64,000 bases of DNA. Source: Clostridium rectalis (GTDB lineage Bacteria; Bacillota; Clostridia; Clostridiales; Clostridiaceae). The translations under genes and the position numbers were made by a program. Location of the stretch: positions 124,001 to 188,000 of the forward strand of contig NZ_UYZZ01000002.1 of NCBI RefSeq assembly GCF_900626095.1, given 5' to 3'. Below, piece by piece: positions 1 through 10,921 of this stretch (position 1 is the first letter of the stretch; every line of letters begins with the position of its first letter). The notes beneath the pieces were generated by a model. The model did no database searches. It saw only the letters and a list, made by a program, of their open reading frames with translations, and was not told where the DNA came from.

Positions 1-1110
1 AGCCAATATAGTTATTTCCACATTAAATTCCACAGCACAACTTATGAGTATACAATTTAAGCCATTAATTATTAACGCCGATCTATTATTTATAAGAAGA
101 TTAAACAGCATAGGCACACAAGCTAATGGTATTAAAAATGCCTTTATACTAAACACTCTAGCTAAAGTTATAGAAATACAGGTTAATATATTTACCAATA
201 TAAGTTTACTAAAATCATTATATATTTCTTTATTATGTTTATATAAATATAACCATTCTATTAAAAGAACTAAGCTTATTAAACCTGCTAAACTTATATA
301 TATAAATATCTGTGGTTTATCATTATTATTTAGTAGTCCTAACTTATCAAGAATATCTATCTGAGCCTTAGTTACAGGTTCCCCTTCTTTTACTACAATC
401 TGATCCTTTTTTATAGTAACGGGAGGCTTTTTCTTAGCTTCTTCTCTAAGTTCCTCAGTTTTTTCTTTATCATAAAAAAAGTTAGGTTTTATCTGAGAAT
501 AAGCTATATTAGTAGCTAAATCTTTCAAAACCTTTTTAGGGAGCTTAGATGTATTTACACTTAACTGTATAAATTCCTGAGCTTTTTTTATATCTTCTCC
601 ATTGTTTGTTTCTTTTGTATCATTTATATTTACAGTATCATATAATTGGGACATAATATCTATTAAAAAGTTATTTAAAGTCTTTAAATCTTCTTTACTC
701 AAATTTAATAAAATTGAATAGTCTTCATCATATAATCCTATTTTAGATTGTTCTTTTAATTTACCTACCTTTTCTTTAACTTCACTATTAGAATCTTTTA
801 ACTGAATTAATTGATTAAATAAGGAGTTAATATTATCCATTACACTAGTTTTTATTTCTTGATTCTTATTATATTGAAGCGGTACCGCTTCAATAGCCTG
901 TTTAATCTTAGCTTTTGTGGCAATATCATCTACTATTTCCCTTGGAGCTTTTATATCTACTCTAGCAATATCACCCTCTCTTAGGCTATATTTTTGCGTC
1001 ACCAATGATGTAACCAATACACCATACAAAAATATAAATGTACAAACAAAAACAGCCCCTCTTTTTATAGCATGATTTTTAAACATTTTTTCTAAAGTAT
1101 TTTTTCTCAT
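1..1110 (-). CDS. pgpH: Cyclic-di-AMP phosphodiesterase PgpH-type (YqfF, 7TM-HD), 5' part, truncated by window edge
   Basis: The reading frame stays open for 370 codons from an ATG at 1110 (RBS AAGGATG) to the left edge. The product starts with a positively charged segment and one membrane helix (about residues 17-38). A long extracytoplasmic region follows, with typical 7TM-HD stretches such as REGDIARVDIKAPREIVDD and VVKEGEPVTKAQIDIL, and then the first helices of the 7TM block from about residue 290. The HD catalytic domain would lie beyond the window. Family knowledge: these proteins hydrolyse c-di-AMP at the membrane. It follows yqfD directly; phoH, which sits between them in Bacillus, is missing here. 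The family call is secure, the catalytic half is unseen. Confidence 0.88.
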   Translation of the reverse strand, partial: MRKNTLEKMFKNHAIKRGAVFVCTFIFLYGVLVTSLVTQKYSLREGDIARVDIKAPREIVDDIATKAKIKQAIEAVPLQYNKNQEIKTSVMDNINSLFNQLIQLKDSNSEVKEKVGKLKEQSKIGLYDEDYSILLNLSKEDLKTLNNFLIDIMSQLYDTVNINDTKETNNGEDIKKAQEFIQLSVNTSKLPKKVLKDLATNIAYSQIKPNFFYDKEKTEELREEAKKKPPVTIKKDQIVVKEGEPVTKAQIDILDKLGLLNNNDKPQIFIYISLAGLISLVLLIEWLYLYKHNKEIYNDFSKLILVNILTCISITLARVFSIKAFLIPLACVPMLFNLLINNRSALIINGLNCILISCAVEFNVEITILA

Positions 1111-1146
1111 AAATACCATCCTTCTGTTTAACTTAGTAGCGCTACT

Positions 1147-2295
1147 CTATTTTTTAGCTTCTGCTATATTTTCCTCTGCTACTACTAACACTCTTACAGT
1201 TATAGTATCATTTTCCTCTTTATAGTCAATAATTTTATCCACTATATTTACACTTTTATTAAAATTTAAGGATATTTTATTTATTATTTCCTTAGAAGTA
1301 TTATCTATTAATTCTTTTTTATCAGCATCATATTTTTTTTCCTTTACTTCATAAAATTCTTCTATTATAATAGGTCCTTTATTATTTTCTATTTTATCAT
1401 ACTTACTAAAATTATTCACAGATTTTTTTATTGTAAGTACCTTATTCCCTAGTTTAATATATATATTTTTAATTATTTTTCCCGTTCTCTCTCTCTTTAT
1501 TTTATACTTTTTTACATCTTTTATTTCTTCATGAAAAGTCCTAGCTATTACATTTCCCTTAGCATGAACTGGATACAAATTATGTTCTTTTCCTTGCTCT
1601 CCTTTTACAAGAATATCTCCCTTTTTTACTATATCTCCGTTTTTAACTATAGCAGTTCCTGATACAGTATATACTCTAACTACTTCTCCATCACATCTTG
1701 CTACTAAATCACAAGTTTCATCTTCTGCAACTGTTTCTGGTGGTATTCTTCTTTCTGATGCAGTAATTTTAAGAGTGGCTCCTTCTATTCTGGCCCTAAT
1801 CCACATTATATTATTATTATCATCAAGTAATTTTTCTTCCAATGAATAAACATCTAAATTCTTTTTATTTACCCCTTCTTTTATTCCATAAGAAATAAGC
1901 TTTCTTCTTATTTCATAAGGCGATAAATTTTTCTCTGTTTCTATATCTATTTTCCATATAAATGTTGATAAATAATATATTATTAATGCAAAAATTAATA
2001 TACCAAAAATTAATGCTCTTCTTTTTCTTATTTTTAAAAAGAAAAAAGCTATTCCATTTCTTTTTATAATTTTTACTTTTGTACCTGTTTTTTTAGATAT
2101 ATCATCTATTTTAAAATAATCTTTAAAATTTACTTCTAATACAACTGTAGTAATATTCTTTTTCTTTATATTTTTTACATATATATTATTTTTCCAAAGC
2201 AAGTTTATAAATTTTTCTGGTATCAATGAATGTATTTCTAGGGTTACAAAACTATTTTTATACTTATTTAAGTTTATCTTACTCATTTCCCTCAT
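1147..2295 (-). CDS. yqfD: Sporulation protein YqfD
   Basis: The 382-residue product has a cytoplasmic N-terminal part, one membrane segment at about residues 93-112 after a basic cluster (KIRKRR), and a large extracytoplasmic C-terminal region. The length matches the YqfD family, which is needed for efficient sporulation in Bacillus. The gene overlaps the end of yqfC by 17 bases, which points to translational coupling. The start is uncertain: ATG at 2295 or ATG at 2286 (MSKIN), because the only RBS-like bases (GAGGGA) lie between them. The next gene is pgpH. Confidence 0.85.
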   Translation of the reverse strand: MREMSKINLNKYKNSFVTLEIHSLIPEKFINLLWKNNIYVKNIKKKNITTVVLEVNFKDYFKIDDISKKTGTKVKIIKRNGIAFFFLKIRKRRALIFGILIFALIIYYLSTFIWKIDIETEKNLSPYEIRRKLISYGIKEGVNKKNLDVYSLEEKLLDDNNNIMWIRARIEGATLKITASERRIPPETVAEDETCDLVARCDGEVVRVYTVSGTAIVKNGDIVKKGDILVKGEQGKEHNLYPVHAKGNVIARTFHEEIKDVKKYKIKRERTGKIIKNIYIKLGNKVLTIKKSVNNFSKYDKIENNKGPIIIEEFYEVKEKKYDADKKELIDNTSKEIINKISLNFNKSVNIVDKIIDYKEENDTITVRVLVVAEENIAEAKK

Positions 2296-2563
2296 ACTCT
2301 ATTGATTTAAATCTTCCTTTTAATGTTATAGTACTTCCCCCTAGAAACAATATCTCAAAATCTTTTCCATATATGGATACCAGACCTATTCTTGAATTAA
2401 TTTTAACTACTTTTTCATCAAAAACCACTATGCCTTTATGGTTTTCAATTATTATTTCTCCATCTCCTGTTACTATAATTTTAGGTAAATCTAATACTAC
2501 ATCCCTTGGCAAATCTAATTTTTGTGCTAAATTAACTTTAGCTTTATCTAATTTTTCCTCCAA
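2279..2563 (-). CDS. yqfC: Sporulation protein YqfC
   Basis: A 94-residue protein of the YabP/YqfC family, small beta-rich proteins that act in the mother cell during sporulation. Recognisable stretches are LDLPRDVVLDLPKI near residue 17 and the terminal GNE. The start is a TTG at 2563 behind a good Shine-Dalgarno (AAAGGTGAG). The gene forms a unit with yqfD, whose start lies inside its 3' end, as in Bacillus. It is separated from yqeY by a strong terminator, so it should be expressed independently of the translation genes. Confidence 0.85.
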   Translation of the reverse strand: MEEKLDKAKVNLAQKLDLPRDVVLDLPKIIVTGDGEIIIENHKGIVVFDEKVVKINSRIGLVSIYGKDFEILFLGGSTITLKGRFKSIEYEGNE

Positions 2564-2636
2564 TTTCTCACCTTTAAAAAAGTACTTTCATACTAATTTA
2601 TGAATTTCTAATAATATAAATGACAACCAAATAAAA

Positions 2637-2660
2637 AAAGACTGAGTTAAATCAGTCTTT
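2637..2660 (-). terminator. Rho-independent terminator after yqeY
   Basis: A hairpin with 9-bp arms (AAAGACTGA / TCAGTCTTT) and a 6-base loop. On the minus strand it is followed directly by a run of seven T. It ends the rpsU-yqeY transcript before yqfC. Confidence 0.85.
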
Positions 2661-2669
2661 ATTTTAGAA

Positions 2670-3116
2670 TTAATTATTTAAATTTCTTTTTACTATTTCA
2701 CTAACAAGCTTACCATCTGCTCTACCTTTAAGTTCTGGTACAACTATAGCCATAACTTTTCCCATATCTTTTATGCTGTTAGCTCCCACTTTATTAATTG
2801 CCTGACAAACAAATTCAGTAATCTCTTCTTCTGTTAATTGCTGAGGAAGGTAACTTAACAAGATTTCTATTTCAGATTGAGCAGTTTCCACCAAATCCTG
2901 TCTGTTTCCTTTTTTGAATTCAAGCATAGCTTCACGTCTTTGCTTAACTTCCTTAGCTAAAATCTCAATGATTTCATTATCATCAAGTTTTCTTCCTTCA
3001 GTTTTTTCTACTAAAAGTATTGCTGATCTAGCCATACTAATAGTACTAGCTTTTAATTTATCGCCTGCCTTTAAAGCTTGCTTCCAATCTTCCTGCAGTC
3101 TTTCTTTAAGGGCCAT
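2670..3116 (-). CDS. yqeY: GatB/YqeY domain protein YqeY
   Basis: A 148-residue YqeY-family protein, the free-standing form of the tail domain of GatB, which helps the amidotransferase act on misacylated tRNA. The family start MALKERLQEDWKQALKAGDK and the middle helix KEVKQRREAMLEFKKGNR are present. The length is normal. It directly follows rpsU and shares its terminator, the usual rpsU-yqeY pairing in Firmicutes. Its own cellular role is not established. Confidence 0.9.
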   Translation of the reverse strand: MALKERLQEDWKQALKAGDKLKASTISMARSAILLVEKTEGRKLDDNEIIEILAKEVKQRREAMLEFKKGNRQDLVETAQSEIEILLSYLPQQLTEEEITEFVCQAINKVGANSIKDMGKVMAIVVPELKGRADGKLVSEIVKRNLNN

Positions 3117-3146
3117 AATTTAGTACCTTCTTTCAAAAGTTCTATT

Positions 3147-3323
3147 TTATTTAAATTTTCTCTTTCTTGCAGCTTCAGATTTTTTCTTTCTCTTTACGCT
3201 TGGCTTTTCATAGTGTTCTCTTTTTCTTACTTCTGAAAGCACACCAGCTCTAGCGCATTTTTTCTTAAATCTTCTTAACGCGTTTTCTAATGATTCATTT
3301 TCTCCAACTTTTATTTCTGACAT
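3147..3323 (-). CDS. rpsU: Small ribosomal subunit protein bS21
   Basis: A short frame encoding 58 residues, [19 protein letters not shown] at the N-terminus and a very basic C-terminal half ([13 protein letters not shown]). Length, composition and position upstream of yqeY identify bS21, which sits in the 30S subunit near the anti-Shine-Dalgarno region. The RBS is GGAGGGAGGG a few bases before the ATG at 3323. A consensus promoter lies about 80 bases upstream, leaving an untranslated leader of about 75 bases. Confidence 0.96.
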   Translation of the reverse strand: MSEIKVGENESLENALRRFKKKCARAGVLSEVRKREHYEKPSVKRKKKSEAARKRKFK

Positions 3324-3401
3324 TGATATCCCTCCCTCCGCTAGCTCAATTTAATTAATAAATTAAACAGGCAATGTGGGTTACTACATAGCACATAGTT
3401 T

Positions 3402-3431
3402 ATTATATAATAATAGAGCAGATGCTGTCAA
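3402..3431 (-). promoter_or_regulatory. SigA-type promoter for rpsU-yqeY
   Basis: On the minus strand TTGACA (3426-3431) and TATAAT (3402-3407) are separated by 18 bases. Both hexamers match the vegetative consensus exactly. It lies between hinT and rpsU in the right orientation for rpsU. Confidence 0.8.
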
Positions 3432-3461
3432 CAATTTCATTAATTGTTTTAGTTTATTAGG

Positions 3462-3806
3462 TTAGCCTGGTGGCCATCGCAATGTTCTTCCTCCTAATAA
3501 ATGAAAATGAATATGTGAAACTGTCTGTCCCCCATCTTCACCACAATTACTTACTATTCTATAACCTGTTTCAGCTATATTAAGTTTCTTAGCTATAATT
3601 TTCGCCACAGAAAACACATGCGAAATAACCTTTGCATTATCCTCATTTAAATCATTTATACTTGATATATGCTGCTTTGGTATTATAAGCACATGGACTG
3701 GAGCCTCAGGCTTTATATCTTTAAAACTTAACACTAACTCATCTTCATATACCTTTTCTGAAGGTATTTCTCCCTTTATAATCTTACAAAATAAGCATTC
3801 TTCCAT
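3462..3806 (-). CDS. HIT family nucleotide phosphoramidase (HinT-type)
   Basis: 114 residues. The N-terminal CLFCKIIKGEIPS and the C-terminal histidine triad HIHFH in QTVSHIHFHLLGG are the signatures of the HinT branch, which hydrolyses purine nucleoside phosphoramidates. Two N-terminal cysteines (CLFC) may be part of a metal site, as in some bacterial members. The RBS is AAAGGAGGTG before the ATG at 3806. It lies between mtaB and rpsU. Confidence 0.9.
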   Translation of the reverse strand: MEECLFCKIIKGEIPSEKVYEDELVLSFKDIKPEAPVHVLIIPKQHISSINDLNEDNAKVISHVFSVAKIIAKKLNIAETGYRIVSNCGEDGGQTVSHIHFHLLGGRTLRWPPG

Positions 3807-3899
3807 GATTTCACCTCCTTTAAAAGGATGGAATATAAATATAATTCAACAAATCAATTAATTTTCCTTCTATAATTATTTATAATAATTTTCTTAAAT

Positions 3900-5201
3900 C
3901 TATATAATAATTCCTTCTGAAAATCCCTCTTCTACTTTAACAACCGTTGTGTCTAATATTTTACCAGTGATATCTTCATTACATTTTGATATTACTTTTA
4001 TATAATTTGGTGTATAACCTTCATAATAGCCCTCTTTATCATTATATGGTTGATCGTATAATACTTTTACCTTATCTCCTATAAATTTATTCATAAACTC
4101 TTTTTCATTTATCTTATTTAACTCTATAAGCTTATTGCTTCTTTCTTCTTTTATATTTCCATCTATTTGATCATTCATACTTGCAGCCCTTGTGCCTTCT
4201 CTAGGACTATATTTAAAAATATGCATCTTAGAAAGCTTAATGTCCTTAAGAAATTTATATGTTTCTTTAAACTCCTCATCAGTTTCCCCCGGAAAACCAA
4301 CAATTATATCAGTAGTTATAGAGACATCAAGTATATTTTTTCTTAATGATTCAACTATTTTTTTATACTCCTTTGCCGTATAATGTCTATTCATTCTTTT
4401 TAAAATTTCATCACATCCACTTTGTAATGACAAATGAAAATGGGTACACAACTTATTTAACTTTGATACTCTTTGTATAACATCTTCAGTGAAAAATCTA
4501 GGGCCAATAGAGCCTATTCTAACCCGTTCTATCCCATCTACTTTATCTATTTCCTCTAATATCTTTACAAGGCCCCAATCTCCTTGTAAATCAACGCCAT
4601 ATGAGGATATCTGTATGCCTGATAAAATTATTTCTTTAAATCCATGTTGAGCAAGTTTTTTTACTTCATCTAATACTTTTTCAGGTGATTTACTACAAAC
4701 AGGTCCTCTTGCAAAAGGTATTAAGCAATATGAACAAAAACTATTACAACCATCCTGTATTTTTAAAAATGCTCTTGTTCTATCTTGATACTCTTCTATA
4801 TTAAGTTCTTCAAAAACACTATTCTTAAGAACATCCCTTACATCTACAATTTGCCTCTTTTCATCTACACTTCTCTTTACAAGTTCCACAATTTGGCCCT
4901 TATTTTTAGTACCTATTACCACATCCACTCCAGGTATCTTGGCTACCTTATCTGGAGCAACTTGTGAATAACACCCTGCTACAGCTATTACAGATTTATT
5001 ATTAATTCTTCTCGCCCTTCCAATCATCTGTCTTGACTTTTTGTCTCCCATATTAGTTACAGTACAGGTATTTATAACATATATATCAGCATACTCATTA
5101 AAATCTACTATATTGTATCCTGCCTTTATAAACTTTTCAGTCATAGCTTCTGTCTCATATTGATTTACTCTACAACCAAGAGTAGTAAAAGCAACTTTCA
5201 T
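3900..5201 (-). CDS. mtaB: tRNA (N6-threonylcarbamoyladenosine-37) methylthiotransferase MtaB
   Basis: 433 residues. The N-terminal UPF0004 domain starts TLGCRVNQYETEAM, the radical-SAM cluster motif is CNSFCSYCLIP (about residue 152), and a C-terminal TRAM domain follows. This is the YqeV/MtaB branch, which converts t6A37 to ms2t6A37 in tRNAs reading ANN codons. The start codon overlaps the stop of rsmE (shared base 5201), so the two are translationally coupled. The order prmA-rsmE-mtaB is the conserved Firmicute order. Confidence 0.93.
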   Translation of the reverse strand: MKVAFTTLGCRVNQYETEAMTEKFIKAGYNIVDFNEYADIYVINTCTVTNMGDKKSRQMIGRARRINNKSVIAVAGCYSQVAPDKVAKIPGVDVVIGTKNKGQIVELVKRSVDEKRQIVDVRDVLKNSVFEELNIEEYQDRTRAFLKIQDGCNSFCSYCLIPFARGPVCSKSPEKVLDEVKKLAQHGFKEIILSGIQISSYGVDLQGDWGLVKILEEIDKVDGIERVRIGSIGPRFFTEDVIQRVSKLNKLCTHFHLSLQSGCDEILKRMNRHYTAKEYKKIVESLRKNILDVSITTDIIVGFPGETDEEFKETYKFLKDIKLSKMHIFKYSPREGTRAASMNDQIDGNIKEERSNKLIELNKINEKEFMNKFIGDKVKVLYDQPYNDKEGYYEGYTPNYIKVISKCNEDITGKILDTTVVKVEEGFSEGIII

Positions 5202-5953
5202 TAAATATTTCCTCCTAAATCTCCTAATTCGTACATTAGCACTGAAACGGCTGTAAACCCAGCAGTCTCTGTTCTTAAAATTCTTGGACCCAAAGTTACT
5301 ATATAAGCACCCAAATTTTTTAATAAATAAATTTCTTCTTCTTCAAATCCACCTTCTGGACCTATTATAACTGCTATATTTTTTATGCTTTTATTTTCTA
5401 TATTCTTTATAACATTTTTTATGCCATAGCCTTCCTCATTCTCATAAGGGACAATTACTAAATCCATTTTTTTTAGTTTCTCTAAAAGAGAAGAAAATTT
5501 AATAGGCAAATTAATTGTAGGTATTATGCTTCTTTTACACTGTTTACAAGCCTCTAAAGCAATTTTTTCAAGTCTATCAATCTTTTTGAATTCTCCCTGT
5601 TCACCCTTAACAATAACTCTATCAGTTATTATAGGTGTTATTTCTTTCACACCTAACTCACAATTTTTTTGAACAATTAAATCCATTTTACTTGATTTAG
5701 GCATCCCCTGAAAAAGATACATGTTTATAGGGCTTTCATTGTTTATTTCTAAGCTTTCTTTTAATTTTACTTTTACCTCTTTTTTATCAATGCTATATAT
5801 TTCTCCTAAAAACTCTTCTCCATTACAATTATTTACACCAATAATTGTACCTTCACTAAGTCTTAATACTTTATATATATGCCTTACATCATCACCAGTA
5901 ATTACAACTTCATCATTAATAATATTATCATAAGGTACAAAAAATTTATGCAT
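5201..5953 (-). CDS. rsmE: 16S rRNA (uracil-1498-N3)-methyltransferase RsmE
   Basis: A 250-residue SPOUT methyltransferase. The C-terminal knot motifs IGPEGGFEEEE and LGPRILRTETA are clear, and an N-terminal PUA-like RNA-binding part precedes them. It methylates U1498 in the 30S decoding centre. The ATG at 5953 is chosen because AAGGAG lies 8 bases before it. It follows prmA after 12 bases and overlaps mtaB by one base, so the three form one operon. Confidence 0.93.
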   Translation of the reverse strand: MHKFFVPYDNIINDEVVITGDDVRHIYKVLRLSEGTIIGVNNCNGEEFLGEIYSIDKKEVKVKLKESLEINNESPINMYLFQGMPKSSKMDLIVQKNCELGVKEITPIITDRVIVKGEQGEFKKIDRLEKIALEACKQCKRSIIPTINLPIKFSSLLEKLKKMDLVIVPYENEEGYGIKNVIKNIENKSIKNIAVIIGPEGGFEEEEIYLLKNLGAYIVTLGPRILRTETAGFTAVSVLMYELGDLGGNI

Positions 5954-5965
5954 AGTTTCCACTCC

Positions 5966-6913
5966 TTAATTTAGTTTTGATACTACACAAACCCATTCAC
6001 CATCAACATTTACCTCTTCTATGATAAACCCACAACTTTCAAGTTTTGAAATTACTTCGTCTTTTCTGTCCTTAATAATACCTGATGATATAAAATATCC
6101 ACCTTCTTTAATAAAGGCCTTAACATCTTGTGCTAATAGTATTATTATATCCGCTATTATATTTGCTACAACTATATTTACCTTTCCTTCTACAACCTCC
6201 ATTAAATTGCCATGAAGTATCTCTATATTATCTAAAGTATTAAGTGCAACATTTTCCTTAGCAGATTCTACTGCCACTGGATCTAAGTCTACACCAATTA
6301 CTTTTTTAGCTTCAAGTTTTGCTGCAGAAATAGCAAGTATGCCTGAACCTGTCCCTATATCAAAAACTGTGGTATCTTTACTTACATATTTTTCTAATGC
6401 TTTTATACACATTCTTGTAGTTTCATGAGTTCCTGTTCCAAAAGCCATTCCCGGATCTAAGTCTATTACTATCTCATCTTCTTTTTCCTTATAAGGTTCC
6501 CATATAGGTCGGACTATAACTTTATTCCCAACCTTTGTAGGCTTATAATATTTTTTCCAATTATTTTCCCAATCCTGTTCATTTACTTTGGAATATGTAA
6601 CTAGTCCTTTACCTTTATTTATACCAAAATTATGTAATTCTTCAATGCTCTCTTTTATATATTTAATGTATCCTTTAAAACTTTCATCCTCTTTATAATA
6701 TCCTTTTATTATGGCTCCATCCTTAATTTGGAGTAAATTTTCATCAAAATAATCCCAGTCCCCTGGATGTTTCTTTTTAAATTCAACATCTTCTGGATCT
6801 TCAATAGATACCCCTTTAACCCCTGTATTATATAATATGCCTGATACAGCCTCTACTGCCTCACTGCTTGTAATTATAGTAACTTCTATCCAATCTTTTT
6901 CTGTGTTTTTCAT
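5966..6913 (-). CDS. prmA: Ribosomal protein L11 methyltransferase PrmA
   Basis: 315 residues. The C-terminal Rossmann methyltransferase domain carries the SAM motif [14 protein letters not shown] followed by the acidic strand end VIGVDLDP. The preceding loop [16 protein letters not shown] is the PrmA signature. It trimethylates ribosomal protein uL11. The start is ATG 6913, with GGAGG 7 bases upstream, rather than the more upstream in-frame ATG. It is separated from dnaJ by a strong terminator, so it may need its own promoter. Confidence 0.93.
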   Translation of the reverse strand: MKNTEKDWIEVTIITSSEAVEAVSGILYNTGVKGVSIEDPEDVEFKKKHPGDWDYFDENLLQIKDGAIIKGYYKEDESFKGYIKYIKESIEELHNFGINKGKGLVTYSKVNEQDWENNWKKYYKPTKVGNKVIVRPIWEPYKEKEDEIVIDLDPGMAFGTGTHETTRMCIKALEKYVSKDTTVFDIGTGSGILAISAAKLEAKKVIGVDLDPVAVESAKENVALNTLDNIEILHGNLMEVVEGKVNIVVANIIADIIILLAQDVKAFIKEGGYFISSGIIKDRKDEVISKLESCGFIIEEVNVDGEWVCVVSKLN

Positions 6914-6988
6914 TACATTTCCTCCAATCACTTTTCCCTTGCTAATTATACATTATAACCCATAACTTTTGAATAAATCAAATAAAAA

Positions 6989-7024
6989 GAATTTGCCTTC
7001 CTTAAGGTTAGGAGGGCAAATTCT
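6989..7024 (-). terminator. Rho-independent terminator after dnaJ
   Basis: A long hairpin with outer arms AGAATTTGCC / GGCAAATTCT and further pairing inside, followed on the minus strand by a run of five T. It closes the hrcA-grpE-dnaK-dnaJ unit. Confidence 0.85.
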
Positions 7025-7032
7025 CATTAATG

Positions 7033-8160
7033 TTATTTAAAATTTTTCTTTATTTTTTCAAAAAAACTTGCTTTTTCTGAAGGTTCAATTTCTCCACTTG
7101 CTTCCATAAAAGCTAATATTGCGTCTCTCTGTTTATGATTTAATGTTTTAGGTATATCCACAACTATTTGAACATATTGATTTCCTCTTCCTCTTCCATT
7201 AACATATGGTACACCTTTTCCTTTTAATCTAAATACAGTTCCTGGTTGAGTTCCTGCTGGCACCTCATATTTCACTTCTCCATCTATAGTCTGAACCTTA
7301 AGTTCAGTACCAAGAGTAGCCTTAGAGAAACTTATATGTTCATCTATATAGATGTCATTTCCTTTTCTTTTAAATATTTCATGAGGAGCTACTCTTATAT
7401 TAACATATAAGTCACCTGACGGACCACCATTTGTTCCAGCTTCTCCTTGTCCTCTTATAGGAATCACATTACCTGTATCTACACCTGCTGGTATATTAAC
7501 TTTTATACTCTTTCTTTTTCTTATAGTACCTTTTCCTTTGCACTGTGGACATGGATTAGAGATAACACTTCCTTTACCTCCACACATATCACAAGTGTTT
7601 ACACTTACAAAACTTCCAAATGGTGTGTTTCTCTGAGTTTTTACTTGGCCTGTTCCACCACATTTAGAACATGTTTTTGCACTACTTCCTGGCTTAGCTC
7701 CAGTTCCTGAACAAGTGCCACATTTTTCACTTTTAGTAAGACTAACTTCTTTTTCAGCTCCAAATACTGCTTCCTCAAAGGTTAAATTTATTGTATATTC
7801 TACATCCTCACCCCTTTGAGGACCGTTTCTTCTCTTTCCACCTGTAAAACCACCACCAAAAAAGGATCCAAAGATATCTCCAAAATCTAAATCTGAAAAG
7901 TCAAATCCACCAAATCCACCATCAAAACCGGAACCATTAAAATCAGTAGTACCGAATTGGTCATATTGAGATTTTTTTTGTGGATCTGATAATACTTGAT
8001 ATGCTTCATTTATTTCTTTAAATCTTTCTTCAGCCTCTTTATTCCCAGCGTTTTTATCTGGATGGTATTTTATTGCTAGTTTTCTAAAAGCTTTTTTTAT
8101 TTCATCCTCACTTGCACCTTTTTGTAGTCCAAGAATCTCATAATAATCTTTATTTGCCAT
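7033..8160 (-). CDS. dnaJ: Chaperone protein DnaJ (Hsp40)
   Basis: A 375-residue type I DnaJ. The J domain has HPD in KYHPDKNAG (about residue 33). A Gly/Phe-rich linker follows (about 70-110), then four zinc-binding repeats ([32 protein letters not shown]) and the C-terminal substrate domains. It stimulates DnaK ATPase and delivers unfolded clients. It follows dnaK after 161 bases holding a hairpin terminator, which may lower its level relative to DnaK. Confidence 0.97.
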   Translation of the reverse strand: MANKDYYEILGLQKGASEDEIKKAFRKLAIKYHPDKNAGNKEAEERFKEINEAYQVLSDPQKKSQYDQFGTTDFNGSGFDGGFGGFDFSDLDFGDIFGSFFGGGFTGGKRRNGPQRGEDVEYTINLTFEEAVFGAEKEVSLTKSEKCGTCSGTGAKPGSSAKTCSKCGGTGQVKTQRNTPFGSFVSVNTCDMCGGKGSVISNPCPQCKGKGTIRKRKSIKVNIPAGVDTGNVIPIRGQGEAGTNGGPSGDLYVNIRVAPHEIFKRKGNDIYIDEHISFSKATLGTELKVQTIDGEVKYEVPAGTQPGTVFRLKGKGVPYVNGRGRGNQYVQIVVDIPKTLNHKQRDAILAFMEASGEIEPSEKASFFEKIKKNFK

Positions 8161-8232
8161 CCTTTCACCACCTAATACTTAATTATACAATAAATTAGAA
8201 ATTCATTCCTCTTTATTACTATTAACTTAAAA

Positions 8233-8262
8233 TTAAGGGAAGAGTCTAAACTCATCCCTTAA
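8233..8262 (-). terminator. Hairpin terminator/attenuator between dnaK and dnaJ
   Basis: Arms TTAAGGGA / TCCCTTAA with an inner GAGT/ACTC extension, followed on the minus strand by TTTTAAG. The T run is short, so partial read-through into dnaJ is plausible. Confidence 0.7.
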
Positions 8263-8321
8263 TCCTTGAATTTTCTCAACTATAATATTATACACTATTT
8301 ATGCTGATTTAGTTAATATAA

Positions 8322-10184
<1,863 letters not shown>

Positions 10185-10260
10185 CTACCTCCTTAAGTTC
10201 CTTTCACCTTAATTTATCCTTTTAGGACTAAAAATATATATTAAATAGAAGTTTTCTATT

Positions 10261-10860
10261 TTAATTAGCTACTTTAACCATACTAAATCTTATAACTTTT
10301 TCTCCTCTTTTAAATCCCTTTTGAAATACCTCTGCTACTTGATTTACATCATAACTTTCATCTTCTATATGCATCACAGCATTATGAAAATTAGGATCAA
10401 ATCCTTCCTCAGTTGAGATTTCTTCAACTTTTAAATTTTCCAAAGCATCATAGAACTGTTTAACTGTCATTTCAACACCTTTTTTGATATCTTCCATAGT
10501 TCCATCAGCTAATAATGCTCTTTCTAAATTATCAAGTACTGGTAACATTTCTTTTAATACATCCTCGCAAGCATCTGAATATATACCTTCTTTTTCTTTA
10601 GCTGTTCTCTTTCTATAATTGTCATATTCCGCTGTTACTCTTGTTAGTCTGTCTTTTAAAGTATTTAATTCATTATTCAATTTCTCATTTTTATCCTTTA
10701 AAGTATTTTTTTCTTCATTTAATTTTTCTACTTCATTATCTATATTTTCAAATTCATGCTCTTCTTTTACCTCTGCTTCATCCAAAGTTTCCTCATTTTC
10801 TACTTTTTCATCATCAAAAACATCCTTTAAATCTTTATCCTTATTTTTTTCCTCTGCCAT
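10261..10860 (-). CDS. grpE: Nucleotide exchange factor GrpE
   Basis: 199 residues. A long charged N-terminal coiled coil rich in Glu/Lys is followed by the GrpE core (RVTAEYDNYRKRT, then VLDNLERAL) and the C-terminal beta domain with FQKGFKRGEKVIR. It releases ADP from DnaK. The ATG at 10860 is chosen: GGAGG lies 9 bases upstream, while a longer in-frame start has no such site. It sits between hrcA and dnaK. Confidence 0.96.
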   Translation of the reverse strand: MAEEKNKDKDLKDVFDDEKVENEETLDEAEVKEEHEFENIDNEVEKLNEEKNTLKDKNEKLNNELNTLKDRLTRVTAEYDNYRKRTAKEKEGIYSDACEDVLKEMLPVLDNLERALLADGTMEDIKKGVEMTVKQFYDALENLKVEEISTEEGFDPNFHNAVMHIEDESYDVNQVAEVFQKGFKRGEKVIRFSMVKVAN

Positions 10861-10921
10861 GCTAACATGCCTCCATTCTAACTTTTTTATATTTAAAAAG
10901 GACCACAAAACCTAATTATTT

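Noticed and set aside
44-364. Plus-strand frame of 106 codons at the left edge
   Set aside because: It is antisense to the continuous pgpH frame on the minus strand, which has family motifs and a good RBS.
2226-2603. Plus-strand 125-codon frame across the yqfC/yqfD junction
   Set aside because: It overlaps two well-supported minus-strand sporulation genes and has no RBS; low-complexity antisense translation of AT-rich DNA.
7447-7710. Plus-strand Thr/Ser/Cys-rich frame opposite dnaJ
   Set aside because: It is the complement of the DnaJ zinc-finger repeats and has no start signals.
10619-10915. Plus-strand Phe/Ser-rich frames opposite grpE
   Set aside because: They mirror the Glu/Lys-rich coiled coil of grpE on the other strand, a common shadow pattern.
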